Source: Candidatus Zixiibacteriota bacterium
GTDB lineage: Bacteria; Zixibacteria; MSB-5A5; GN15; PGXB01
NCBI GenBank assembly: GCA_003641425.1
Contig: QNAH01000009.1
Coordinates: 1-16,863, forward strand
Length of the DNA stretch: 16,863 nucleotides
Direction of reading: 5' to 3'
In this document: positions 8,197 to 14,714 of the stretch, one piece after another
How positions within the stretch are numbered: the stretch's first letter is position 1
Layout of the letters: every line of letters begins with the position of its first letter
Program-made: the position numbers and the translations under genes
The notes under the pieces: model-generated
Told to the model about the DNA's origin: nothing
Seen by the model: only the letters and a program-made list of their open reading frames with translations
Database searches by the model: none

Positions 8197-9441
8197 GTGG
8201 CCATAGTATCCATATTCAGCGGCTCTTTCTGCCGTGGTGAGGAAATCGCTGAACAGGTTGCAAGAGCGCTTGATTCCCAGATAATTGATGAGCTCCTGAT
8301 AAGCGAAACAAGCAGAGAATTCGGGATACCGGATAAAAAACTCCGGCAGACCCTTCAGGGTGAAATACCGGCCCTGAATAAATTTACCCGCGAAAGAGAA
8401 AAAAATATAGCTTCTCTTAAAGCTGTACTTTCAAAACTGATTCTCGACGATAACCGGGTTATTCATGGTCCGGCAGTACACCTTCTGTCCAGAAACATCG
8501 CCCACATACTGCGCGTGTGTATTATCGCCGATATGCCCTACCGCGTCAAACAGGCCGTCGCCGCTCTCTCTATTCCAAAAGGAAAAGCCGAGGGACTGAT
8601 ACATAACTATGATAGGAAAATGAAGCAATGGACCGATTACCTGATCGGCTCCAGCCCCTACGATTCCAAAATTTATGACATTGTTATACCAATTCACGAT
8701 ACACCGGTGGATCAGGCCCTGCAGATTATCAAAAAACACGCCACCGGTGAACAACTGGCAACGACACAAAGATCAAAAAAAGCCGCCGATGATTTTAGGC
8801 TCAGCACACAGGTCAACCTGGCCCTGACTAAGGAAGGTTATGATATCGACGTGTTCTCCGAAAACGGTGAGATCACCCTGCTGATCGACCATGACGTGAT
8901 CCGCATGAAACAACATCAGGAAAAATTGATCAAAATTGCACGAAATATCGAGGGTGTCTCCGGGGTCAATGTCCGGCCGGGTCCTAAATTCCATACCGCT
9001 TCGACAAATCCATGGGCCAATATCGAACTTCCTCCAAAAATTTTGCTTGTCGACGATGAAAAAGAATTTGTTCAAACCCTGTCCGAAAGACTCCAGACCC
9101 GTAACCTTGAATCTTCAATCGTCTATGACGGCGAACAGGCACTTGAATTCGTCGATAAGAATCAGACCGATGTCATGGTCCTCGATCTGATGATGCCGGG
9201 AATAAACGGAATTGAGGTCCTGCGGCGTGTAAAAAAGGAATATCCAAAAGTCGAGGTAATCATTCTTACCGGACACGGTTCCGAAAAGGAGAGGGCTGTT
9301 TCCGAAGAACTGGGAGCTTTTGCATATCTGCAGAAACCGGTCGATATCGATGTTCTTGCTAAAGTCATGAGAGATGCTTATCAGAAGATAAATCGTCTCA
9401 AGGAAGAAGGCACTGATAAATCGGACATACAGCAGGAATAA
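8197..9441 (+). CDS. Cytidylate-kinase-like / BON-like / receiver-domain fusion protein
   Basis: A soluble three-part protein of 414 residues. Residues 1-182 match the cytidylate-kinase-like family: an N-terminal beta-strand and loop (VSIFSGSFCRGEEIA), RVIHGPA near 87-93, Arg115, the DRK at 139-141 and YDIVIP at 160-165. The phosphate-binding loop has S-F-C-R where active members have a Gly-rich GSGG, so catalysis is doubtful and a ligand-sensing role is possible. Residues about 195-262 resemble a BON domain. Residues 280-400 are a complete response-regulator receiver with Asp286/Asp287, phospho-acceptor Asp330, Thr358 and Lys380. The start is GTG with AAGGA at 8184-8188, eight bases upstream. 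This is the first gene of a five-gene operon, 43 bp ahead of the histidine kinase, which could phosphorylate the receiver. Domain calls are good; the role is inferred. Confidence 0.85.
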   Translation: MAIVSIFSGSFCRGEEIAEQVARALDSQIIDELLISETSREFGIPDKKLRQTLQGEIPALNKFTREREKNIASLKAVLSKLILDDNRVIHGPAVHLLSRNIAHILRVCIIADMPYRVKQAVAALSIPKGKAEGLIHNYDRKMKQWTDYLIGSSPYDSKIYDIVIPIHDTPVDQALQIIKKHATGEQLATTQRSKKAADDFRLSTQVNLALTKEGYDIDVFSENGEITLLIDHDVIRMKQHQEKLIKIARNIEGVSGVNVRPGPKFHTASTNPWANIELPPKILLVDDEKEFVQTLSERLQTRNLESSIVYDGEQALEFVDKNQTDVMVLDLMMPGINGIEVLRRVKKEYPKVEVIILTGHGSEKERAVSEELGAFAYLQKPVDIDVLAKVMRDAYQKINRLKEEGTDKSDIQQE

Positions 9442-9484
9442 AACCCGGGCAATACAGGCCTTACAGAATTACTGGGTGAACTAA

Positions 9485-11215
9485 ATGACAGATTCACGGT
9501 GGGACAAGGATTTTCGCGCAAGGGAACAGCGCCCGGTCACAACCGCTGAGGCACTGCCGCGATATCGCAAATTGAGAAGACGCTCCGTGGTCGCGACATC
9601 GCTGGTGGCTCTGACACCTCTCATTATAATGGTCATCATCAATTTTTATCAGGATAAACAAGCTTATTTTGCTGAGAGCAGCTTTACCGTTACCCGCATA
9701 TTATCCAATACAAAAAGGAACCTGGAATTTATTATCGAAGAGCGGCGATCGGCCCTGTCGCTGATTCTCAACGAACAATCATATGACAAACTTAACAGCC
9801 CGGGTGGTCTTAAGTCGATTCAGAACAACCTCAACAATTCCTTCGGGGGCTTTGTCGATCTCGGCGTCATAAACTCCGACGGGATCCAGACCAACTATAT
9901 CGGGCCCTATGAATTGATCGGTCGCAATTACAGCGAACAGGCCTGGTTCAATGAGGTCCTGGTCAGGGGATTTTATGTCAGTGATGTATTCCTGGGACAT
10001 CGCCGGCTTCCCCATTTTGTTATCGCCTTTAAACATGAGATCGATCAGGACAATTACTTCGTCTTTCGCGCCACCATCGACATGTCTCTTCTGAGCGAGC
10101 AGATAAACAAGACCCCCCTCGATCAGAGTACCGATGTCTTCCTTGTCAACAGCGATTGCGTCCTTCAGACGCCGTCCCTATTTTACGGAGATGTAATGGA
10201 GGAAATGACCATCCCCGCACCCAAAAGGATTCAACTGGTCGAAACAATCGATGAGTTTACTGATAACGGCCAGTCCCACACCAGGGGCTTTGCTTATATA
10301 AAGGGAACTCCTTTCATCCTCATGGTTCTTAAAAAGCACGAAAATATTTATATGCACTGGGCCTATCACCGGGGCGGGATAATCTGGTTTTTGCTTCTCA
10401 GTATCATTCTCATTCTTGTCGTCATCTTTTACGGTGCGGGTCATACCATCAAACGGCTGCGTGAACTCGACCGACGGAGAGCCAGAATATTTCACGACAT
10501 CGAATATACCAGCAAGATGGCCACTGTCGGACGAATGGCCGCCGGGGTCGCCCATGAAATCAATAATCCGCTGGCAATAATAAATGAAAAAGCCGGATTG
10601 CTGGAAGATCTGGTCGGTCAATTAAAGGATTTCCCAAACCAGGAAAAATTTCTGGCAATTACCAATTCCATCACCAAATCGGTCGAACGATGCAGTAAAG
10701 TTACCCGGCGGCTGCTGGGATTCGCCAAACGTATGGAATACAAAACCGAGACCATCAATCTCGGTGAATTACTCAAAGAGGTGACCGGATTCCAGAGCAG
10801 CGAAATAAAACATCGCAATCTCAGGATCAATTATAATTTCCCAGAAAATATACCGACCATCGACAGCGATCGCGGCCAGCTCCAGCAGGTTTTCCTTAAT
10901 ATTATTAATAATGCCCTGGCCGCCATAGATAACGGCGGGACCATCGATATTAACATTGCCCGGACTGACGATAATAAAGTATCCGTTTCCATAGTGGATA
11001 ATGGAATTGGAATTCCTGAAAGCGAACTGGAAAATATTTTCGAGCCGTTTTACTCAACCAAGGGTGAATTCGGCACCGGCCTGGGCCTGTCGATAACCAA
11101 TGATATCGTCCAGAAGCTGGGCGGTAAAATTGAAGTGGATAGTAAACCCGGCCGGGGAACGACCTTTACGGTCACCCTGCCGGTTGTCACCAGAAGAATC
11201 TCATATCAGGGATAG
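9485..11215 (+). CDS. Membrane sensor histidine kinase with periplasmic Cache-like domain
   Basis: A two-TM sensor kinase of 576 residues. TM1 (about 36-54) and TM2 (about 299-318) flank a periplasmic region of roughly 245 residues with a double-Cache look (SEQAWFNEVLVRG, then YVSDVF near 150-168), suggesting recognition of a small extracytoplasmic ligand. There is no clear HAMP or PAS domain. The DHp helix has His357 in AAGVAHEINNPL. The catalytic domain is complete: N-box (Asn472, Asn475, Asn476), G1 box DNGIGI at 505-510, F-box FEPFYSTK and G2 box GTGLGLSI at 530-537. It should therefore autophosphorylate. It lies 43 bp after the fusion gene and 7 bp before a single-domain receiver, the usual arrangement for a kinase and its cognate partners. 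ATG at 9485 is preceded by a GGGTGA element. The ligand cannot be read from the sequence. Confidence 0.93.
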   Translation: MTDSRWDKDFRAREQRPVTTAEALPRYRKLRRRSVVATSLVALTPLIIMVIINFYQDKQAYFAESSFTVTRILSNTKRNLEFIIEERRSALSLILNEQSYDKLNSPGGLKSIQNNLNNSFGGFVDLGVINSDGIQTNYIGPYELIGRNYSEQAWFNEVLVRGFYVSDVFLGHRRLPHFVIAFKHEIDQDNYFVFRATIDMSLLSEQINKTPLDQSTDVFLVNSDCVLQTPSLFYGDVMEEMTIPAPKRIQLVETIDEFTDNGQSHTRGFAYIKGTPFILMVLKKHENIYMHWAYHRGGIIWFLLLSIILILVVIFYGAGHTIKRLRELDRRRARIFHDIEYTSKMATVGRMAAGVAHEINNPLAIINEKAGLLEDLVGQLKDFPNQEKFLAITNSITKSVERCSKVTRRLLGFAKRMEYKTETINLGELLKEVTGFQSSEIKHRNLRINYNFPENIPTIDSDRGQLQQVFLNIINNALAAIDNGGTIDINIARTDDNKVSVSIVDNGIGIPESELENIFEPFYSTKGEFGTGLGLSITNDIVQKLGGKIEVDSKPGRGTTFTVTLPVVTRRISYQG

Positions 11216-11220
11216 AGAGG
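11216..11220 (+). promoter_or_regulatory. Ribosome binding site fixing the start of the receiver at 11223
   Basis: AGAGG directly follows the kinase stop (TAG 11213-11215) and precedes ATG 11223. This favours 11223 over an in-frame ATG at 11100, which would add 41 residues encoded out of frame inside the conserved kinase gene. Confidence 0.6.
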
Positions 11221-11222
11221 TT

Positions 11223-11588
11223 ATGGGTTTATTCAGAGCATTACTTGTGGATGACGAGGAAGAACTCGTCACAACCTTGCAGGAACGACTTTCTTATCGG
11301 GATATCGATGCCGATTTCAGCCTGACCGGGGCCGATGCCATTCAAAAAATGCGCGAAAAACGCTTTGACATTGTCGTTCTCGATCTCAAACTGCCCGGAA
11401 TCAGCGGTATCGAAACCATGCGTGTTTTGAAAAACGAATATCCTGATGTACCGATAATCCTGATCACCGGTCACGGCTCGCCGGACACAACCGACGATTT
11501 ACCCAAAGGAGCCTACGAATACCTCCCCAAACCGATCAATATCGAAAAACTGATGGAAGTCATGAAGGAGGCTCTGGCGGACAGATGA
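11223..11588 (+). CDS. Single-domain (CheY-like) response regulator
   Basis: A 121-residue stand-alone receiver domain. It has the acid pocket Asp10/Asp11 (LLVDDEEE), phospho-acceptor Asp54 in VVLDLKLPG, Thr82 in LITGHGS and Lys103 followed by cis-Pro104. Nothing follows the receiver, so it cannot bind DNA itself and is likely a phosphate shuttle or a regulator acting by protein contact. The frame is open further upstream, but the start is placed here because of the AGAGG at 11216-11220 and because earlier starts lie inside the kinase catalytic domain. It begins 7 bp after the kinase gene, and its stop overlaps the next start (ATGA), so it is translationally coupled to both. The sequence between 84 and 98 (HGSPDTTDDLPKGAYEY) is shortened compared with the two other receivers of the operon. 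Confidence 0.9.
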   Translation: MGLFRALLVDDEEELVTTLQERLSYRDIDADFSLTGADAIQKMREKRFDIVVLDLKLPGISGIETMRVLKNEYPDVPIILITGHGSPDTTDDLPKGAYEYLPKPINIEKLMEVMKEALADR

Positions 11589-12247
11589 CTGATGACAACA
11601 AAAAGGATCAGCCTTCGGATGATGCATTAAAATTCTTCGGTATTATTACTGCCTCGGTAACCCATGAGTTAAATAATATCCTGTCCATCATTGATCAGTC
11701 GGCCGGCCTGGTCGAAGATTTTATGGCCAATCCCGACAGCGGCGTTCCTCTTACCGAAGAGAAGCTGAAACAGATCACCGCCAAAATCAGGAAAAACTCA
11801 CAGCGCGGTATCGGTTTCATCAAACATCTGAACTCCTTTGCCCATAGTACCGATGAACCCGGGATTTCCTTTAACGCTAATACGATGCTCGAAAACTGGG
11901 CCGCCCTGACAAAACGGTTCGCCGATCTTAAGGCGGTCGGCATGGAATTAAACCTGCCCGAAGAACAGATCGAGATCGATACGGATGCCTACCTGGTTAG
12001 AAAAATATTATATTATGCCCTGAAAGAAATACTGTCGACCGCACAGAAAAATGATATTATAAAAATAATTTTGACTGCCGATGATCCCGACGCCGTTATT
12101 AATATGGAAGGAATATTATCGGATACCGGCGCGGTGACAGACAATACTTATCTGGAAAATATGACTGCCGTCTCCGGAGGTTCACTGAAAATTGAAACGG
12201 AAGATACAGGGATTAAATATTGCTTCAGGTTCCCGATAAAAAAATAA
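11585..12247 (+). CDS. Degenerate histidine kinase / probable histidine phosphotransfer protein
   Basis: A soluble 220-residue protein with a DHp-like N-terminus and no sensor or TM segment. His27 lies in ASVTHELNNILSII, a good H-box match to the operon's complete kinase (VAHEINNPL). Residues 40-100 are the expected second DHp helix. The C-terminal half has the length and secondary-structure feel of a small ATPase domain (YLVRKILYYALKEILSTAQ aligns with an N-box helix), but the N-box asparagines, the DxGxG motif and the GxGLGL motif are absent. It probably cannot bind ATP, so it may relay phosphate between receivers, as the DHp-type phosphotransferase ChpT does, or serve as a phosphatase or scaffold. 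Its start overlaps the previous stop by four bases, which supports a function with that receiver. The family call is good; the phosphotransfer role is inferred. Confidence 0.8.
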   Translation: MTDDNKKDQPSDDALKFFGIITASVTHELNNILSIIDQSAGLVEDFMANPDSGVPLTEEKLKQITAKIRKNSQRGIGFIKHLNSFAHSTDEPGISFNANTMLENWAALTKRFADLKAVGMELNLPEEQIEIDTDAYLVRKILYYALKEILSTAQKNDIIKIILTADDPDAVINMEGILSDTGAVTDNTYLENMTAVSGGSLKIETEDTGIKYCFRFPIKK

Positions 12248-12294
12248 ATATTTTGCATGATATATATTTTGAAAATTGTTGAAAGGAAATAAAG

Positions 12295-12726
12295 ATGGCC
12301 AATATCAAAGTCTTGATAGTCGATGATGAGGAAGATTTTCGAGATATCCTGTCCCAGCGCATGATGGCCCGCGGGTTTAATGTCGATACCGCCGAGAGCG
12401 GTCCCCGGGCAATTGAGATGATCGCCCTGCAGGAATATGACGCCGTCATACTGGATCTGGCCATGCCCGAAATGGACGGTCTCGAGACCTTGAGCCGACT
12501 GCTCGAAAAACAACCCGCCCTTCAGGTAATCATGCTGACCGGCAGGGGCACAATACAACAGGGTGTCGAAGCGGTTAAAAAAGGCGCCGCCGACTTCCTG
12601 GAAAAACCGGCCGAAATCGAAACCCTTGTTTCCAAAGTCGAGGCCGCTCATACCAAAAAAACCGATCGCTTCGAAGAGGAATTGAATAAAAAAATCACCG
12701 ATATAACCAAAAAGAAAAGCTGGTGA
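12295..12726 (+). CDS. Single-domain response regulator with charged helical tail
   Basis: A 143-residue receiver and the last gene of the signalling operon. It has Asp10/Asp11 (LIVDDEED), phospho-acceptor Asp54 in VILDLAMPEMDG, Thr82 in MLTGRGT and Lys104-Pro105. Its sequence around the phospho-site is the classic receiver type and differs from the operon's other two. After residue 118 comes a short, Lys/Glu-rich, probably helical tail rather than an output domain. GAAAGGA (12281-12287) seven bases upstream is the strongest Shine-Dalgarno of the operon, and the 47-bp gap before it is AT-rich, so separate translation or extra transcription is possible. It is the natural terminal phosphate acceptor for the preceding DHp protein, though this cannot be shown from sequence. 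Confidence 0.9.
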   Translation: MANIKVLIVDDEEDFRDILSQRMMARGFNVDTAESGPRAIEMIALQEYDAVILDLAMPEMDGLETLSRLLEKQPALQVIMLTGRGTIQQGVEAVKKGAADFLEKPAEIETLVSKVEAAHTKKTDRFEEELNKKITDITKKKSW

Positions 12727-12776
12727 CGGATATTTTTCCTGATAATGATATCTGAGAAAAATATGACCTTAATATC

Positions 12777-12816
12777 ATATCAAAACGGACAGCCGATCGA
12801 CTGCCCGTTTTGATAT
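12777..12816 (+). terminator. Long hairpin closing the signalling operon (probable terminator)
   Basis: A perfect 12-bp stem, atatcaaaacgg (12777-12788) with ccgttttgatat (12805-12816), has an inner cag/ctg pair and an 8-nt loop. The tail is only ctcatttt, so the U-run is offset. Because the stem carries AAAA/TTTT on its arms, it could act in either direction. It lies 50 bp after the operon's last stop. Confidence 0.65.
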
Positions 12817-13066
12817 CTCATTTTACCCACCCTTATATTCAATTACGCTTCTTCAAAATCGGGAACACTTTTTGCTCTAATCATCAGTGTAAATAACGTA
12901 ACCCGTTCTTTCCAGAATACTTCTGGGAATAACAGCGATATAAATCCGGGGTCAATCAATGCCACTTTTGTTATGAAAATGCAATGATTTGCATCCCGGT
13001 TAAGATCACAATCGGTAACTCGGCCTTTCTTCAAAGTCGTCTGCCGCTGGGAAATCAGGTGATATT
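12817..13066. other. Noncoding stretch upstream of the envelope gene pair, with two small palindromes
   Basis: About 250 bp without a credible gene. Two short inverted repeats stand out: ccagaa-tac-ttctgg (12912-12926) and atgcaa-tgat-ttgcat (12979-12994). They could be operators for the gene starting at 13067, but no clear -35/-10 pair accompanies them. An AGGTGA element at 13057-13062 is the ribosome binding site for that gene. Confidence 0.4.
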
Positions 13067-14023
13067 ATGTTCAAGTCCATGATTCTTACCGCAATTTGTT
13101 TTGCCTTATTGACCGGTATCGCCCTGCCGCAGGAAGTCATAATCAAAGATTTTCCGCTGGGAGTCGGTGGCAGCGTAAACCGGGATATTTTCAAACCGTA
13201 TCTCTCTGATCTAAAAGCAATTTCGGACACCCTCAGCAAATACCCGCTCCTTAGAGCAATCGTTACCGGTGGCGCCGACGGACACACTTACCGGGAAAAC
13301 AATGATGCCGTTAATCCGGGGCTTGCCCTGGGACGCGCCCATATTCTCCGCGAATTCCTGATAACACGGTTCAATGTCGATTCGACCCAGATCATCATCC
13401 AATCCGAGGACAACAATGGTAAAGGCGGGCCGTATCGTTTTGCCGGCGTGCGCATTGACAGCAACCTTCATGATCTCGAAGCACGATTGGAGAAAGTCGA
13501 AAATCGGCCTCCGGTTGAAAAACACTTTACCGAGGTAAAAGAAATCAGTGGAAATGCCGAAGAAAACCTGCGGCTTCAGTTCGGCCTTGGTGTGTCATCC
13601 TCGCCATTCGGGGGAATACCCATTGCCGCCGCCACAATAGGCTGGAAACAGATCATTTTTGCCGAAGGTGTCGTCGGCCACACTTTCTGGAACAGCGATT
13701 TCGACTTCCGGGGAACCGAACTTGATACCAAACGCCGGCTTGTCGGGGGCTATATTATATTCTACCCGGTCGATGACCTTCCGGTCGGCATTGTCGGAGG
13801 ATGGGTGCGCATGGAAGAAATCTCCCAGGATTACTACGAATATGTAAGACTTTCCGAGGGCCCGACCCTGGGTCTTCGGGCAACTCCATTCAAATTTCTT
13901 TCCATAACCGGCGCCTACAACCCGTCGAACCGTCGATTCGCAGGCGATAACAGATCAAAAGCCAATAACGATCAATTTTTGCTCTCCGTAACGACCCATC
14001 TAACGCTTGGAGGCCAAAAATGA
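13067..14023 (+). CDS. Outer-membrane protein: N-terminal OmpA-like domain plus C-terminal beta-barrel-like region
   Basis: A predicted envelope protein of 318 residues. Residues 1-21 are a signal peptide ending near ALPQ. Residues about 30-131 look like an OmpA-type peptidoglycan-associating domain: VTGGADGHTYRENND (66-80) stands in for the family's GHTDxxG element, GLALGRAHILREFL (85-98) for its LSxxRA helix, and the FAGVRI end (125-130) fits. A short helical segment (132-160) leads to a C-terminal region (about 165-318) of alternating hydrophobic strands (QFGLGVSSS, GGYIIFYPV, TLGLRATPF) ending in a strand near TTHLTL, as a small beta-barrel would. This domain order is the reverse of classical OmpA. 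The gene overlaps the next by four bases. The OmpA-like call is moderate and the barrel call inferred. Confidence 0.65.
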   Translation: MFKSMILTAICFALLTGIALPQEVIIKDFPLGVGGSVNRDIFKPYLSDLKAISDTLSKYPLLRAIVTGGADGHTYRENNDAVNPGLALGRAHILREFLITRFNVDSTQIIIQSEDNNGKGGPYRFAGVRIDSNLHDLEARLEKVENRPPVEKHFTEVKEISGNAEENLRLQFGLGVSSSPFGGIPIAAATIGWKQIIFAEGVVGHTFWNSDFDFRGTELDTKRRLVGGYIIFYPVDDLPVGIVGGWVRMEEISQDYYEYVRLSEGPTLGLRATPFKFLSITGAYNPSNRRFAGDNRSKANNDQFLLSVTTHLTLGGQK

Positions 14024-14547
14024 GAAGGATCATTTTTCTCTCAATAATAACTGTGCTCTGCATGGCGGCCTATCTGTTTGTCAGTTGCTCCAATCCGCTT
14101 GAGTACGAAAACCTGATCCCTTCGGACACCCTGTTTAATATCGATACCGTATATACAACAGACACCGTCAATATCGCTGACACGATAAATATAATCGACA
14201 CCACCTCCCTGACCGATACTGTCATAATTGTCATCAACAATAACGATCAGTCAAATATAGTCTGTTCCAGAATTGCATCGAATCAAAAAGAGATCGTCTG
14301 GCTTTTCCGCAATGAGGCAGGTATGTACGATCTGGAATTCGCCGCCTCGGCCGAGAAAGATTTCCCGGCTCAGAAGCTGGTGATCGATATCGATGGCCGG
14401 GAGTTCAAATGGACCCCGACCGATAATCCGGAGTTCATAGCCGGGATGTTTCTCGAACAAAATGCGATTATACAAATATCCGTAAAAACACCGCCTTCTC
14501 TCGGTCATGCCATATATATATGCATGACCCTGAAACCGGCACCATAA
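14020..14547 (+). CDS. Lipoprotein with six DTx hexapeptide repeats (unknown function)
   Basis: A 175-residue predicted lipoprotein of no recognised family. The N-terminus (MRRIIFLSII) leads into a hydrophobic core and a lipobox ending LFVSC, so Cys23 should be lipidated. Residues 36-71 are six consecutive six-residue repeats, each starting Asp-Thr, likely an extended beta-rich or disordered spacer that holds the C-terminal domain away from the membrane. Residues 78-175 form a compact mixed domain with no motif I recognise. Its ATG overlaps the stop of the OmpA-like gene (ATGA), so the two are translationally coupled and probably act together in the outer envelope. A strong terminator follows 30 bp after the stop. 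The lipoprotein call is good; the function is unknown. Confidence 0.8.
   Translation: MRRIIFLSIITVLCMAAYLFVSCSNPLEYENLIPSDTLFNIDTVYTTDTVNIADTINIIDTTSLTDTVIIVINNNDQSNIVCSRIASNQKEIVWLFRNEAGMYDLEFAASAEKDFPAQKLVIDIDGREFKWTPTDNPEFIAGMFLEQNAIIQISVKTPPSLGHAIYICMTLKPAP
14125..14232 (+). repeat. Six tandem 18-bp codon hexads (DTxxxx) in the lipoprotein gene
   Basis: Residues 36-71 read as DTLFNI, DTVYTT, DTVNIA, DTINII, DTTSLT and DTVIIV, an exact six-residue period with Asp-Thr fixed and the other positions mostly beta-branched. The 18-bp DNA units are diverged, so the pattern is held at the protein level. Confidence 0.85.
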
Positions 14548-14576
14548 AATCACGGCAATTCCAGTAGCCGACTTAT

Positions 14577-14604
14577 AAAACCCCTTCGATTGAAGGGGTT
14601 TTTT
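14577..14604 (+). terminator. Rho-independent terminator after the envelope gene pair
   Basis: An 11-bp stem, aaaaccccttc (14577-14587) with gaaggggtttt (14592-14602), has a 4-nt gatt loop and a T6 run (14599-14604). It sits 30 bp after the lipoprotein stop. The A-run on the other arm gives it some bidirectional character. Confidence 0.93.
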
Positions 14605-14640
14605 GTTGCCGCAGATTTATAACCTGCTAAATTGTTATTA

Positions 14641-14654
14641 TCCGCCATGGCGGA
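14641..14654. promoter_or_regulatory. Perfect 14-bp palindrome upstream of the glycosyltransferase gene
   Basis: TCCGCCATGGCGGA is a perfect dyad lying 60 bp before the ATG at 14715 and 37 bp after a terminator, in otherwise AT-rich DNA. It could be a dimeric regulator site or a dispersed genomic palindrome; this copy alone cannot decide between them. Confidence 0.45.
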
Positions 14655-14714
14655 ATACCCGAAAATAATTCAACTGCGACCGGTAATTACGACGGACCAT
14701 ATAGCAGGCCGCTT

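Noticed and set aside
8197..9441. Classical cytidylate kinase (cmk) assignment
   Set aside because: The Gly-rich phosphate loop is altered and the protein carries BON-like and receiver domains, so it is not the housekeeping enzyme.
12843..13034. 63-codon minus-strand frame in the noncoding region
   Set aside because: It needs a TTG start with no convincing ribosome binding site, has no recognisable domain and lies just after a bidirectional-looking hairpin.
13006..13525. Minus-strand frames over the OmpA-like gene (93 and 104 codons)
   Set aside because: Antisense to a gene with a signal peptide and family-like motifs; no independent support.
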